A stretch of 64,000 nucleotides of DNA from Neptunicoccus cionae (GTDB lineage: Bacteria; Pseudomonadota; Alphaproteobacteria; Rhodobacterales; Rhodobacteraceae): positions 124,001 to 188,000 of the forward strand of contig NZ_PKOJ01000003.1 of the NCBI RefSeq assembly GCF_002860325.1, read 5' to 3'. Position 1 is the first letter of the stretch, and each line of letters begins with the position of its first letter. The notes under the pieces were generated by a model that saw nothing but the letters and a program-made list of their open reading frames with translations, had not been told where the DNA came from and did no database searches. This document shows positions 51,654 through 61,519 of the stretch, in pieces. Made by a program: the position numbers and the translations under genes.

Positions 51654-53300
51654 TTAGCCCAGCTCCCCCGCCAGCCCAGACTCGATCAACGCGATGGTCT
51701 CTTTCACACCGTAAAGGGCGATAAATCCGCCAAAGCGCGGACCTTGCGAAGCCCCCAAAAGGACCTCGTAGATGGCTGTAAACCAGTTGCGCAGCGGCTC
51801 GAAACCGTGGTTTTTTCCGACGGCAAAGACAATAGACTGCAAATCATCCGCATCACTATAATCCAGTGTTTCAACCGGCGCATCGCCTTTGCCCATCGCT
51901 GCGTTTTTCTTGTCGATCATAGCTTTGGCCACGTCCACATCCCGAAGCGCAGCGGCGAGATCTTCCAGTGCAGCCCGCTCCTGATCGCTTGGAGCACGGA
52001 ATTTTTTGCTCGGCTTCACAAAATCATGGTAGTAGCGCACCGCAAAACCGGCGGCGGCATCCAGCGTCGGGTTCGCCTCGGGGGAAGCTTCGGGCGCATA
52101 TTTGTTGATGAAACCCCAAAGTGCATCTTTTGTCTCGGCGCTCGACACAGAAGCCAAGTTCAGCAACATCGCAAAAGGCACCACCATATCGCTTTTCGGC
52201 ACATCGGCACCGTGGATGTGGAACACCGGATTATTCAGCTGTGCAGCCGCATCCTGTGTTTCATAAGCCCGCAACTGCTGGTGGTATTCGTCAACGGCTT
52301 TGGGGATCACATCAAAATGCATCCGCTTGGCGGTTTTCGGCTTCAGATACATGAAGTAGGCCAGCGATTCAGACGAAGCATATGTCAGCCATTCATCTAT
52401 CGACACGCCGTTGCCCGAAGTCTTGGAAATCTTGCGCCCCTCTTCGTCAAGGAACAGCTCGTAGGTGAAATGCTCCGGCTTGCGCCCGCCAAGAATTTCA
52501 CAAATACGATCATAAATTGGCGTATTGGTGGAGTGATCCTTGCCATACATTTCAAAATCGACATCCAACGCAGCCCAGCGCGCGCCGAAATCCGGCTTCC
52601 ACTGCAGCTTCACATTGCCACCCGTGACAGGCAGGGTGATCTCTTTCCCGTCCTCGTCATCAAAAGTGATCGTGCCGTTTTTCCCATCCACATGCTTCAT
52701 CGGAACGTAAAGCACACGGCCGGTTTCAGGATGGATAGGCAGGAAGATCGAATAGGTTTCCTGACGCTCTTCCCGAAGCGATTTTAGCATCACTTTCATC
52801 ACATCGTCGTAACGTTCTGCCGCACGCAACAGGATCTCGTCGAATTTGCCCTCACGGTAAAACTCGGTAGAGCTGATGAACTCATATTCGAACCCGAAGG
52901 TATCAAGAAAACGGTTCAGCATCGCATTGTTGTGGGCGCCAAAACTTTCATACTTCCCAAACGGATCAGGCACCGAGGTCAGCGGACGCTGAAGGTGCTC
53001 GACCAGACTGTCGGGATTGGGCACATTGCCCGGCACCTTGCGCATACCGTCCAGATCGTCGGAAAAACAGATAAGGCGGGTCGGAATATCCGACATCACC
53101 TCAAAAGCACGCCGCACCATTGTCGTACGCGCCACTTCGCCAAAAGTACCGATATGCGGCAGGCCGGATGGACCGTAACCTGTTTCAAACAGCACATAAC
53201 CCTTTTCGGGCGGCGCCTTTTCGTACCGTTTCAAAATCTTGCGGGCTTCCTCGAAGGGCCATGCTTTGGAGCTCAGGGCAAGATTGCGAAGGTCAGACAT
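51654..53300 (-). CDS. lysS: Lysyl-tRNA synthetase, class I
   Basis: This 548-residue enzyme charges tRNA-Lys. It is the class I form, unrelated in fold to the class II LysRS of E. coli, and typical of many Alphaproteobacteria. The HIGH-like motif is in [15 protein letters not shown] (about residue 44), and the KMSKS-like motif is KISKTSGNG (about 290). The C-terminal helical anticodon-binding region ends in [20 protein letters not shown]. The ATG at 53300 was preferred to the one at 53307-53309 as it gives the family start MSDLR and has GGATGA upstream. Confidence 0.95.
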   Translation of the reverse strand: MSDLRNLALSSKAWPFEEARKILKRYEKAPPEKGYVLFETGYGPSGLPHIGTFGEVARTTMVRRAFEVMSDIPTRLICFSDDLDGMRKVPGNVPNPDSLVEHLQRPLTSVPDPFGKYESFGAHNNAMLNRFLDTFGFEYEFISSTEFYREGKFDEILLRAAERYDDVMKVMLKSLREERQETYSIFLPIHPETGRVLYVPMKHVDGKNGTITFDDEDGKEITLPVTGGNVKLQWKPDFGARWAALDVDFEMYGKDHSTNTPIYDRICEILGGRKPEHFTYELFLDEEGRKISKTSGNGVSIDEWLTYASSESLAYFMYLKPKTAKRMHFDVIPKAVDEYHQQLRAYETQDAAAQLNNPVFHIHGADVPKSDMVVPFAMLLNLASVSSAETKDALWGFINKYAPEASPEANPTLDAAAGFAVRYYHDFVKPSKKFRAPSDQERAALEDLAAALRDVDVAKAMIDKKNAAMGKGDAPVETLDYSDADDLQSIVFAVGKNHGFEPLRNWFTAIYEVLLGASQGPRFGGFIALYGVKETIALIESGLAGELG

Positions 53301-53401
53301 TTTTATCATCCGGTTTTAAAGGGGTTCGAAGCTCACTCCCTATTGCTCCTGCCCGCTTGCGTCAATATTATCAAACCGATTAACCATTAAAGGGCGAAAG
53401 C

Positions 53402-53833
53402 ATGACCCGCACAAACCCGACGGACAGTCTCTGGAACCTTCAAGACGGGCTGGTAGCCATGATGATTGCCACATCTGTCTCGGACGAACTGATCCGCACC
53501 GCCGAACTGCTGTCCATCGAACGGATTGTGAATCATCTGCCGATCTTCGGTGTCTATGATGCTGACCGGATTCGCGGAATTTCACAAAGCGTCTTTGACT
53601 TGCTCGAAGAAGAAGATGGTCTGGACGCCCTGTTCGGCATGGTACGCGAAGCAATCCCCGAGAGATTCCACGAAACAGCTTATGCGCTGTGTTGCGACGT
53701 AGCAGCTTCGGACGGGCATCTTCGCGAAAGCGAACTGCGCTTTCTTGAAGAAATCCGTTATGAACTGAACATTGATCGCTTGCACGGGGCAGCGATTGAA
53801 CGGGGTGCCCGCGCGCGCCACCTTTCGGAATGA
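53402..53833 (+). CDS. TerB-like tellurite-resistance family protein
   Basis: This 143-residue helical protein matches the TerB family: ALMMxIATSVSDELIRTAELLSIERIV-type start, then FHETAYALCCDVAASDGHLRESELRFLEEI (about 94-124), the acidic D-G-H-L-R-xxE segment typical of the fold and possibly metal-binding. Other ter genes are absent, so tellurite resistance itself is unlikely; general stress functions are suspected for such orphan copies. The stop is 4 bases before the GTG of the GST gene, so they are co-transcribed. TTAACCATTAA lies just upstream. Confidence 0.82.
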   Translation: MTRTNPTDSLWNLQDGLVAMMIATSVSDELIRTAELLSIERIVNHLPIFGVYDADRIRGISQSVFDLLEEEDGLDALFGMVREAIPERFHETAYALCCDVAASDGHLRESELRFLEEIRYELNIDRLHGAAIERGARARHLSE

Positions 53834-53837
53834 TCGG

Positions 53838-54524
53838 GTGACACCGCTCGATTTTTACTACTGGCCAACGCCAAACGGCTGGAAGGTTTCCATTTGTCTT
53901 GAAGAAATGGGCCTTCCTTACACCACCCGAATGCTCAACATCGGATCCGGTGCACAGTTCGAGCCGGAGTTTCTGGCGATCAGCCCGAACAACAGAATGC
54001 CGGCTATTGTCGATTACGAAGCCGGCGACAGCCCTGTCCCCGTCTTCGAAAGCGGTGCAATCCTGCTGTATCTTGCGGAGAAGACGGGAAAATTCATCTC
54101 CACTGATCCGCTTCAGCGCAAGGAAACCTTGGAGTGGCTGTTCTGGCAAACCGGCAATCAGGGGCCGATGGCAGGCCAACACAGCCATTTTTACAATTAC
54201 GCACCTGAAAGCGAACGGGACGGCTATGCGGCTGAACGCTACGCCGGTGAATACATGCGCTGTCTTGGTGTACTCGAACGACGTCTTGACGGACGGGACT
54301 ATATCGTCGGAGAGTATTCAATCGCGGATATGATGTGCTGGCCTTGGGTACTCATCGGCAAGGCAATGGGCTTGTCGCTGGACGATTACCCCAACGTTGT
54401 GGCGTGGCGTAGACGAATAAAGGACAGGCCGGCGGTACAAAGAGGTGTCAATCTGGGCAAGGAAAGCCGCCCCAACCGCCCCCATACAGATGCGGAACGC
54501 AAAATCCTGTTCGGACAAAAATAA
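53838..54524 (+). CDS. Glutathione S-transferase (YfcG/YghU-type)
   Basis: This 228-residue protein has an N-terminal thioredoxin-fold domain (FYYWPTPNGWKVSICLEEM; the TPNGxKV stretch is characteristic of the nu-class YfcG/YghU/Ure2-like group) and a C-terminal helical domain (EWLFWQTGNQGPMAGQHSHF, YSIADMMCWPWVL). Such enzymes bind glutathione or glutathione disulfide and act as disulfide reductases or peroxidases. The start is a GTG at 53838, immediately after the terB stop; an upstream frame to 53772 overlaps terB and is not used. A weak hairpin (AAGGCA/TGCCTT, 54531-54545) follows. Confidence 0.88.
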   Translation: MTPLDFYYWPTPNGWKVSICLEEMGLPYTTRMLNIGSGAQFEPEFLAISPNNRMPAIVDYEAGDSPVPVFESGAILLYLAEKTGKFISTDPLQRKETLEWLFWQTGNQGPMAGQHSHFYNYAPESERDGYAAERYAGEYMRCLGVLERRLDGRDYIVGEYSIADMMCWPWVLIGKAMGLSLDDYPNVVAWRRRIKDRPAVQRGVNLGKESRPNRPHTDAERKILFGQK

Positions 54525-54657
54525 TCCGAAAAGGCAAAGTGCCTTACCGGCTCTTTTTGGACCAAATATCCAAATCCGCTATCTCGGGCACGATCAGCCT
54601 GCGCAATCCGGCCTGCCTGCTTCGCTTAATCAGCCAAGGCAAAACCTTTAGCCGGTC

Positions 54658-55518
54658 TCAAACCAGCTTAAACTGTACATCCTCTACGCCCATTCCCTGC
54701 CCGCCCGGAACGCGCATCACCTCATGGCCGTCAACAAAGACTGACGCACCGGTTCCATCGGCAAAATCCAGAACCTCCACTTCAAAGTCCGAGAGATCCT
54801 GCACACCTTCGTGGCTGTCGATTTCAACACATAAAAGATCTTCCGCCGGATTGAAATCTTCTATGACAGGGGCGTCTTCGACCCATGTATTGGCATATGT
54901 TGTGAACCGGTCCGCACCTTCGCCGCCATAAAGCCCGGCTGTGCCATAGGCGTAAAGATCGTCGTCGCCGGCACCACCAAACATAAGATCGGGATCGTCA
55001 ATGTCGCCGCTCCCAACGGAAACGAGCCGGTCGTCACCCTCTCCTCCGAATACGGTATCGGACTGAATGCCGGTGTCGATCACGTCATCGCCCGCGTCGC
55101 CGTAAATTTCCGAACGGCCGTGACCACCGGTGATCCTGTCGGCACCGTCACCGCCATAGATCAGCGAGTCATTGTCTCCGTCGCGTATGGTGTCGTCCCC
55201 GTCCCCTCCGTAAAACACGCTGTGACTGCCACCGTCAAAACCGCCTTGCAGGATGTCATCCCCGTTGCCGCCATAAAGCTCCACATCACCGTGCCAGTCG
55301 GTCAACATATCGTCGCCACCATCGCCGTAAACCACAGCGCCGGAGCGTTCCGCTGTGCCTGCAACATCCGGCGGTGCCTCAGGCATAAGAAGGCTTGTGT
55401 CGATGGGCAGGTTTTCTTCCTCTGACTCCCCGTCGGTTCCGGCCTCTTCATCGGCAACCGCGCCGCCCAGCGCGGAACCGGCCAAACCCAGCATCGAGAG
55501 AATAAGAACTTCCAACAT
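54658..55518 (-). CDS. RTX-type calcium-binding protein with hydrophobic N-terminus
   Basis: This very acidic 286-residue protein opens with a hydrophobic stretch (MLEVLILSMLGLAGSALGGA) that could be an anchor or unusual signal. An acidic linker (residues 22-60) follows, then RTX-like nonapeptides from about 68 to 205 (GDGGDDMLTD, GGNGDDILQGG, GGDGDDTIRDG, GGDGADRITGG) and a C-terminal DRFTTYANTWVEDAPVIEDFNPAEDLL, as in Roseobacter calcium-binding proteins. No exporter is nearby. It is probably extracellular or surface attached. An upstream TTAA inverted repeat may be its control site. Confidence 0.83.
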   Translation of the reverse strand: MLEVLILSMLGLAGSALGGAVADEEAGTDGESEEENLPIDTSLLMPEAPPDVAGTAERSGAVVYGDGGDDMLTDWHGDVELYGGNGDDILQGGFDGGSHSVFYGGDGDDTIRDGDNDSLIYGGDGADRITGGHGRSEIYGDAGDDVIDTGIQSDTVFGGEGDDRLVSVGSGDIDDPDLMFGGAGDDDLYAYGTAGLYGGEGADRFTTYANTWVEDAPVIEDFNPAEDLLCVEIDSHEGVQDLSDFEVEVLDFADGTGASVFVDGHEVMRVPGGQGMGVEDVQFKLV

Positions 55519-55620
55519 AAAACACCCGTTTTACACCCGTAACTTACGCCAAACTGACAACGGCGCCTCCTCGGAGCCTAGCAGGAACCAGAAGAAAATT
55601 ACAGATTTTCAATCGCTTAT

Positions 55621-55642
55621 GGTTAACGCGCATTAACCTTAA
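55621..55642. promoter_or_regulatory. TTAA-rich inverted repeat upstream of the RTX gene and rpsO
   Basis: GGTTAA (55621-55626) and TTAACC (55633-55638) are exact inverted copies, and a third TTAA follows at 55639. Spacing of the first two is one base short of the CtrA consensus, so a CtrA role is only suggestive. It is 103 bases before the RTX start at 55518, in the 289-base gap before rpsO, which shows nothing else recognisable. Confidence 0.35.
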
Positions 55643-55807
55643 GCAGAGAATTTAGGGCGCGTTTCCTTAAATTCATCCTTTTTCCTTTTCTTTCAGGTGA
55701 TTCCCGCCTATAGACCCCCATCCGCCATTCGGGCGGTGCCTCCACGGGCCATGCTGGACGACATCCCGGCTTGTGCCATAACCCTTAACCTTATGAAGGA
55801 GACCCCG

Positions 55808-56077
55808 ATGTCGATTACTCCAGAGCTTAAAGCTCAACTTATGAAAGAATATGCAACGAAAGAAGGCGACACAGGTTCGCCCGAAGTCCAGGTTGCAATC
55901 CTGACATCCCGCATCTCCACGCTGACAGAGCACTTTAAAACCCACAAAAAAGACAACCACTCCCGTCGTGGTCTTTTGAAACTGGTTGCTCAGCGTCGGA
56001 AACTGCTGGACTACACCAAGGCAAAAGACGAAGCACGGTACCAAGACCTGATCAAGCGTCTGGGCATCCGCCGCTAA
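55808..56077 (+). CDS. rpsO: 30S ribosomal protein S15
   Basis: This 89-residue protein binds 16S rRNA in the platform of the 30S subunit. It has the invariant stretches [35 protein letters not shown] and [17 protein letters not shown] 7 bases before the ATG at 55808 fixes the start; an open frame to 55697 is only leader. S15 usually controls its own mRNA through a leader structure; the leader here may contain one, but I could not derive it. A terminator separates it from the MFS gene, and pnp, its usual partner, lies 2.1 kb downstream. Confidence 0.97.
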   Translation: MSITPELKAQLMKEYATKEGDTGSPEVQVAILTSRISTLTEHFKTHKKDNHSRRGLLKLVAQRRKLLDYTKAKDEARYQDLIKRLGIRR

Positions 56078-56100
56078 GGCAACCGCCACTTACAGTTCGG

Positions 56101-56135
56101 AAACGCCGCACCGTGTTATCACGTTGCGGCGTTTT
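56101..56135 (+). terminator. Rho-independent terminator after rpsO
   Basis: AAACGCCGCA (56101-56110) pairs with TGCGGCGTTT (56125-56134), with CGTG/CACG inside, followed by TCCGTTT. It lies 24 bases after the rpsO stop. Confidence 0.85.
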
Positions 56136-56159
56136 CCGTTTGGGGGTAGCGTCCCGCAA

Positions 56160-57374
56160 ATGACCCGTAGATTTCGTTTTTCGTTACAATCATTCATTGT
56201 AATTACAATTTGTGTCTTCTTGTTTGGAATGGGCCAGTTCCACCGTGCCGCGGGAGCCATTGTCGCTCCGGTCTGGCAGGATGAATACCTGCTGACGGCG
56301 GACCAGCTTGGTCTGGTGATTTCCGTAATCTTTATAGTCAACATCGTCGCGCAGGGGTTTATCGGCTTCCTGCTGGACCGGGTCGGGCCGCGCCGGATTA
56401 TCAGCCTGTTCCTGCTGATCCTCGCTTTTGGAACGCTGGCTTGTACATTCACTTCCAGCTTCACCACCCTTATCCTCGCCCGTATTCTGCTGGGGCTTGG
56501 CCTGTCTGTGGGCGGTGTTGGCATGTACATGCTGCTGGCGCGAAACTTTCCAGCGAGCCAATTCGGGTTTCTGAACGGGCTTATGGTAACACTCGGCGGT
56601 TTTGGCGGCTTGCTTGCCACCTATCCTCTGGCGGTTGGCATAGCGCGGTTCGGCTGGAACAATGTCTTTATCGGCCTGTCCGTCTTTACCGCTGCCTTCG
56701 CTGCTGCTGTGTTTCTCGTCACCAAGAAAGACCCCGTCGATTCACCGGAGGCAAACGGCCCTGCACCCGGATTTCTCGATCTCATCAAAGACGACAGGGT
56801 ACGCCCCGTTCTGATCATGTCCACCGTGATCTGGGCCCCCATAACCGCCATAACCGGCCTTTGGGGTGGACCCTACTATAAGGCGGTCCATGCGCTGTCG
56901 TTAGAGGCGACCGGTCTGTTTCAGATGCTTTTCTTCTGCGCTACCATGGCATCAGGAACGGCCTACGGATTTATAGACCGTTGGGGACGGTTTTCACGCT
57001 ACAGCGTTATCCTGACCGGCGCCCTGATTTCCGTGACCAGCCTTGGCGTTCTTGCAATCACTCCGGATATGCCGCTTTGGGCGGCTAATGTTCTGTTATT
57101 TGTTATGATCTTTGCCCAACAGTTCTATGTGCCACTGATCGCCCAATTACGCCAAGTGGTGCCCGATGCAGCTATCGGGCGGGCCACCAGCCTTTATACA
57201 ATCATTGCTGTCGCAGCCATCCCCACCTTCCAGACGCTGTTTGGCGTGGTGATCCAGCAAACTGCCGGTCTGCCGGCAGAGCAGAGTTACCGGCTCGGAT
57301 TTGCTTTAATGGCTGTGATGGTGCTCACTCCGACACTGGTCTTTGCCTTTTCAAAAGCCGCAAGGCAGCCCTGA
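56160..57374 (+). CDS. MFS transporter
   Basis: This 404-residue membrane protein has twelve predicted helices. The loop between helices 2 and 3 carries GFLLDRVGPRRIISLFL (motif A), and ARILLGLGLSVGGVGMYMLLARNFP fits helix 4-5 of the major facilitator superfamily. It has no close signature for a substrate; the NarK/OFA-like look of the N-terminus suggests an organic or inorganic anion. The ATG at 56160 was chosen since the frame to 56124 would start inside the rpsO terminator. It lies between rpsO and pnp, probably an insertion into that conserved pair. Confidence 0.87.
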   Translation: MTRRFRFSLQSFIVITICVFLFGMGQFHRAAGAIVAPVWQDEYLLTADQLGLVISVIFIVNIVAQGFIGFLLDRVGPRRIISLFLLILAFGTLACTFTSSFTTLILARILLGLGLSVGGVGMYMLLARNFPASQFGFLNGLMVTLGGFGGLLATYPLAVGIARFGWNNVFIGLSVFTAAFAAAVFLVTKKDPVDSPEANGPAPGFLDLIKDDRVRPVLIMSTVIWAPITAITGLWGGPYYKAVHALSLEATGLFQMLFFCATMASGTAYGFIDRWGRFSRYSVILTGALISVTSLGVLAITPDMPLWAANVLLFVMIFAQQFYVPLIAQLRQVVPDAAIGRATSLYTIIAVAAIPTFQTLFGVVIQQTAGLPAEQSYRLGFALMAVMVLTPTLVFAFSKAARQP

Positions 57375-57396
57375 TCCGGCAAGGTCCAAAGCAGGA

Positions 57397-57876
57397 TTAT
57401 GGCGTCATTTCAACCGCAGGCCGTGTCAGAAACAATTCAAGCAAATAGGCCATAACCAGCGCCATCCCCACATGACCGATAAAGGAAGACTGGGTGTAGG
57501 CGCCAAAATCCATCATGAAACTGCGTCCGATAAACGGGGCCAGTATACCTTGCGCCACAAACCACAACGCGACACCGGACAGCACACCCGACATCCAACC
57601 CTGCAATCCCAATACCAGCCGCACAAGATAGACAAAGGTTCCAAACCCGATGCTGCCGATCAGGAAGTGCAGAACGAATGCCGTCGAATATTCCAATTGA
57701 ATCCCGAACACTTTGGCCGTTATTGCCATAACAAGTTTGCTCGGCTGCAACGCGAAGCCGAAAATCTGGGGCGACACCAACCAGGCGTAGGCTTCAAACA
57801 GCGTTTCCCCGACCAATCCGGCAATCAGGATCGACATCAAAACGGTCTTTACGGGGGGAGTTTGGAGTTCGGACAC
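57397..57876 (-). CDS. Small integral membrane protein of unknown function
   Basis: I do not recognise this 159-residue protein by name. It has four or five predicted helices (about 10-32, 66-94, 97-119 and 130-152), with few charged residues between. The N-terminus is MSELQTPPVKTVLMSILIAG. The start is a GTG at 57876 with GAGGA about 10 bases upstream. It converges with the MFS gene and is divergent from pnp. Similar small membrane proteins are common in Rhodobacteraceae without a role. Confidence 0.7.
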   Translation of the reverse strand: MSELQTPPVKTVLMSILIAGLVGETLFEAYAWLVSPQIFGFALQPSKLVMAITAKVFGIQLEYSTAFVLHFLIGSIGFGTFVYLVRLVLGLQGWMSGVLSGVALWFVAQGILAPFIGRSFMMDFGAYTQSSFIGHVGMALVMAYLLELFLTRPAVEMTP

Positions 57877-58086
57877 GGTGCTTATTCCTCAAGCGTGTTA
57901 ACAGATTGCCGGAACCTAGACCGATGAATGGAACAGGAATAGCCAACGCCCCTTCACGCAGGGACGCAATCCCGTGACCCACCCGTTATCAACACAAACT
58001 TCCAAGCCTGCCGGGGGGAAACGCCCTTTTGCTTTCCTTTTTGCCCAAGCTGCTGTATGGGGGCGCATCTGAAATGCAGTGATACG

Positions 58087-58135
58087 GCCCCGCCGCTGCA
58101 AACGATGGTACGGGGCGGGATGCAATGGGGCATCC
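58087..58135 (+). promoter_or_regulatory. Two hairpins in the pnp leader
   Basis: GCCCCG (58087-58092) can pair with CGGGGC (58111-58116), and GGATGC (58118-58123) with GCATCC (58130-58135), both before the pnp start at 58186. In E. coli, pnp mRNA is controlled through an RNase III-cut leader hairpin; a similar role here is a guess. The rest of the 309-base gap 57877-58185 shows no gene. Confidence 0.3.
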
Positions 58136-58185
58136 AAACAACTAAGGCTATGCGGGAAGGCCCGATAGCCTAGACAGGAAAAAGT

Positions 58186-60309
58186 ATGTTTGACGAAGTC
58201 AAAAAATCAATCGAATGGGGCGGCGAGACGCTGACCCTCGAAACAGGTAAAATCGCACGTCAGGCCGACAGCACAGTTATCGCCACTCTGGGTGAAACAT
58301 CTGTTCTGGCCGCTGTTGTGTTTGCCAAAAAAGAAAAGCCGGGAATGGATTTCTTCCCGCTGACCGTAAACTATCAGGAAAAATACTACGCCGCCGGTAA
58401 AATCCCGGGCGGCTTTTTCAAACGTGAAGCCCGTCCGACCGAAAAAGAAACACTGACAGCGCGTCTGATCGACCGTCCGATCCGCCCTCTGTTCATTCCC
58501 GGCTTCAAAAATGAAACCCAGGTAACTCTGACCGTTCTGTCCCACGATCTGGAAAACGATCCCGATATGGTGGCAATGATCGCAGCTTCTGCTGCGCTGA
58601 CACTGTCCGGTGCCCCGTTTATGGGTCCAATCGGCAGCTGCCGCGTTGGTTTTGTGAACGGCGAATATGTGCTGAACCCATCCGTGGACGACATGCACGA
58701 GCTGCGCAACAACCCTGAACAGCGCCTTGATCTGGTTGTGGCCGGTACAAAAGACGCCGTGATGATGGTTGAATCAGAAGCCTACGAACTCTCCGAAGCT
58801 GAGATGCTCGGCGCGGTTCAATTCGCTCATGACTCCATCCAGCCGGTGATCGACCTGATCATCGACATGGCCGAAGAATGCGCCAAAGAACCGTTTGATT
58901 TCCAGGCACCGGATTACTCCGACATCCTTGGCAAAATCACCGCAATCGGTGAAGCCGACATCCGCGCAGCTTTTGCGATCACGGACAAACAGGAACGCAC
59001 AACTGCCATTTCCGCAGCCCGTGAAAAAATCATCGAAGGTCTGTCTGAAGAAGACCGCGAAGATGCAAACCTGTCTACTGCAATGAAAAAGCTGGAAAGC
59101 TCTGTTGTGCGCGGCGACATCGTGAACACCGGCAAGCGGATCGACGGGCGTGACCTGTCCACCGTACGTCCGATTGTTGGCGAAACCGGCCTGCTGCCAC
59201 GGACCCACGGCTCTGCCCTGTTCACCCGCGGTGAAACACAGGCGCTGGCTGTGACTACACTGGGCACCGGCGACGACGAGCAGATGATCGACGCTCTGAC
59301 AGGTATGTTCCGCTCCAACTTCATGCTGCACTACAACTTCCCGCCCTACTCGGTTGGTGAATGTGGCCGTATGATGGGCCCTGGCCGTCGTGAAATCGGT
59401 CACGGCAAACTGGCATGGCGCGCGTTGCAGGCTGTTCTGCCTGCTCCGACAGATTTCCCTTACACCATCCGCGTTGTATCAGAGATCACGGAATCCAACG
59501 GTTCCTCCTCTATGGCATCCGTTTGTGGTGGCTCCCTGTCCATGATGGACGCGGGCGTTCCACTGAAAGCACCGGTTGCCGGTGTTGCGATGGGCCTGAT
59601 CCTTGAAGATGACGGCAAATACGCTGTTCTGACAGATATCCTTGGTGACGAAGACCACCTTGGTGACATGGACTTCAAAGTAGCTGGTACAGAAAACGGC
59701 ATCACGTCCCTGCAAATGGACATCAAGGTTGCCGGTATCACCACCGAGATCATGGAAAAAGCGCTGGCACAGGCCAAAGACGGCCGTCTGCACATTCTGG
59801 ACGAGATGAACAAGGCTCTGTCCGAAACAGGGGCTTTCTCCGAGCACGCGCCACGCATCGAAACCATCAATATCAATCCGGAGAAAATCCGCGAAGTGAT
59901 CGGTTCCGGTGGTAAGGTAATCCGCGAGATCGTTGAAACATCCGGTGCAAAAGTCGACATCAACGACGACGGTGTAATCAAGATCGCCTCTTCCAACGGT
60001 GCGCAAATCGAAGCCGCCCGCGAAATGATCATGTCCATCGCAGCAGAACCCGAAGTCGGCACAATCTACACCGGCACTGTTGTGAAAGTGATGGACTTTG
60101 GCGCATTCGTAAACTTCTTTGGCAAGCGGGACGGCCTTGTGCACGTCTCTCAAATGGCGAACGAGCGTGTTGGCCACCCTAAAGACGTTGTCTCCGAAGG
60201 CCAGTCCGTAAAGGTCAAACTGATGGGCTTTGACGATCGTGGCAAGGTTCGCCTGTCCATGAAAGTTGTCGATCAGGAAACCGGCGAAGAAATCGCCGCA
60301 GCCGAATAA
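58186..60309 (+). CDS. pnp: Polynucleotide phosphorylase
   Basis: This 707-residue 3'-5' exoribonuclease degrades RNA by phosphorolysis and is part of the degradosome. In order: first RNase PH domain ([20 protein letters not shown]), helical linker, second RNase PH domain ([22 protein letters not shown] and the catalytic segment [19 protein letters not shown]), KH domain ([15 protein letters not shown]) and S1 domain ([22 protein letters not shown]). The protein is full length. ACAGGA lies before the ATG. In many relatives pnp follows rpsO directly; here two genes intervene. Confidence 0.97.
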   Translation: MFDEVKKSIEWGGETLTLETGKIARQADSTVIATLGETSVLAAVVFAKKEKPGMDFFPLTVNYQEKYYAAGKIPGGFFKREARPTEKETLTARLIDRPIRPLFIPGFKNETQVTLTVLSHDLENDPDMVAMIAASAALTLSGAPFMGPIGSCRVGFVNGEYVLNPSVDDMHELRNNPEQRLDLVVAGTKDAVMMVESEAYELSEAEMLGAVQFAHDSIQPVIDLIIDMAEECAKEPFDFQAPDYSDILGKITAIGEADIRAAFAITDKQERTTAISAAREKIIEGLSEEDREDANLSTAMKKLESSVVRGDIVNTGKRIDGRDLSTVRPIVGETGLLPRTHGSALFTRGETQALAVTTLGTGDDEQMIDALTGMFRSNFMLHYNFPPYSVGECGRMMGPGRREIGHGKLAWRALQAVLPAPTDFPYTIRVVSEITESNGSSSMASVCGGSLSMMDAGVPLKAPVAGVAMGLILEDDGKYAVLTDILGDEDHLGDMDFKVAGTENGITSLQMDIKVAGITTEIMEKALAQAKDGRLHILDEMNKALSETGAFSEHAPRIETININPEKIREVIGSGGKVIREIVETSGAKVDINDDGVIKIASSNGAQIEAAREMIMSIAAEPEVGTIYTGTVVKVMDFGAFVNFFGKRDGLVHVSQMANERVGHPKDVVSEGQSVKVKLMGFDDRGKVRLSMKVVDQETGEEIAAAE

Positions 60310-60355
60310 AACAGTCCACGCCGGATCACTTCCGGCGCCCTGTTTGGAAAATACG

Positions 60356-60383
60356 AAAGGCCCTGCACACCGCGGGGCCTTTT
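60356..60383 (+). terminator. Rho-independent terminator after pnp
   Basis: AAAGGCCC (60356-60363) pairs with GGGCCTTT (60375-60382), followed by TTGTTT. It closes pnp and lies directly before the next gene's likely start. Confidence 0.85.
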
Positions 60384-60387
60384 GTTT

Positions 60388-61506
60388 ATGTCAGCACATG
60401 TTTTCCACGCTATAACAGTGGAAATCACACCCAATGCCAAAGCGATCATGCCCCCACACGCCCATATCCTGACAGACATAGACCCCCGCCTGTTCCTGAA
60501 GCAGACACCGGACAAACAACCGGAATTTCAGGGCGTGCGCTTTACCTTCGGGTTAGAAGTAGATCCCGCTGCCGATGTGCTGATCATCTACACCCGAGCG
60601 TCATGGTCGCTGCAAACCACCCTACCCCGCGCCCGCACATTTTTCGTTGCCGGAGAGCCGGAGGAAATTCACCCCTATTCTGCCGCCTTCCTGAACCAGT
60701 TCGCCGCCGTTGTCGCACCGGGTAAAAAGCCGCTTGAAACCGAACGGCTTGACCATAATTACTGTCTGTTGTGGTTCGCCGGAGTGGACTTTGCCAATCT
60801 TGACGGGGCACTTGGCTATGACCACTTCAAAGCGCTCCAGCCCCCAGCCAAAGATGACAAAATCTCCATCGTCACCAGCACCAAGGCCAGCACAGAATAT
60901 CACCGCAAACGACTCGCGTTTATAGAGGTATTGAAAGAAAAAATCCCCGAACACATCGAACTTTACGGGCGCGGTTTTAAACCTGTTGATGATAAAATGG
61001 ATGCGCTTTTGCCCCATAAATACCACCTCGCGCTCGAAAACGGTGCAGGGCGATATACCTGGACGGAAAAGCTCTCTGATCCGCTGCTCTGCTGGGCGCT
61101 GCCGTTTTATGTCGGCTGCACCAATGTGGCCGATGAACTGCCCGCAGACAGCATCGTGCCGCTGGATATGGACCGACCCGGAGAGGCAATCAACCGCATG
61201 ATGAAGGCCCGAACGGACGATTTGTGGTCGGACAGGCTCGACACGTTGCGCATAACCCGCGATCTGCTGCTGGAAGAGTTCAATACAATGGGCCTTTTCG
61301 CACGGCTGACGAAACAGGGGATGGAAACACCCACAGCCTCAGGGACCAAGCGGATGATCTACGCCGAACGCGCGCTGCCGCCGGAAAAGGGCAGTCGTGG
61401 AAGCCTGCCCGAAATGATCCTGCGGCGCGGGATCTCGACACTCGCACCCGGTTTCGATCTGCGCATGGCCCGATTGCGCAAACGCATGAAGGAAAAACGC
61501 GGTTGA
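60388..61506 (+). CDS. GT10-like glycosyltransferase (fucosyltransferase family)
   Basis: This protein has about 372 residues and no signal peptide or membrane helix. The C-terminal half has KYHLALENGAGRYTWTEKL followed by SDPLLCWALPFYVGC, matching the GDP-fucose-binding signature of GT10 alpha-1,3/1,4-fucosyltransferases (FENS...YVTEKL...PVVxG). FVAGEPEEIHPYSAAF near residue 90 fits the upstream region. The start is uncertain: the ATG at 60388 lies just after the pnp terminator and lacks a ribosome site, and 60448 is the next ATG. It converges with a GT11 gene across 13 bases. Donor GDP-fucose is inferred from the family. Confidence 0.75.
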   Translation: MSAHVFHAITVEITPNAKAIMPPHAHILTDIDPRLFLKQTPDKQPEFQGVRFTFGLEVDPAADVLIIYTRASWSLQTTLPRARTFFVAGEPEEIHPYSAAFLNQFAAVVAPGKKPLETERLDHNYCLLWFAGVDFANLDGALGYDHFKALQPPAKDDKISIVTSTKASTEYHRKRLAFIEVLKEKIPEHIELYGRGFKPVDDKMDALLPHKYHLALENGAGRYTWTEKLSDPLLCWALPFYVGCTNVADELPADSIVPLDMDRPGEAINRMMKARTDDLWSDRLDTLRITRDLLLEEFNTMGLFARLTKQGMETPTASGTKRMIYAERALPPEKGSRGSLPEMILRRGISTLAPGFDLRMARLRKRMKEKRG

Positions 61507-61519
61507 CGGTCAGGGGCGT

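Noticed and set aside
53402-54524. A tellurite-resistance island
   Set aside because: Only one TerB-like gene is present, paired with a glutathione transferase; no terC, terD or terZ genes follow.
58021-58140. A small RNA gene before pnp
   Set aside because: Hairpins are short, and no promoter or terminator of its own is visible; it is treated as the pnp leader.
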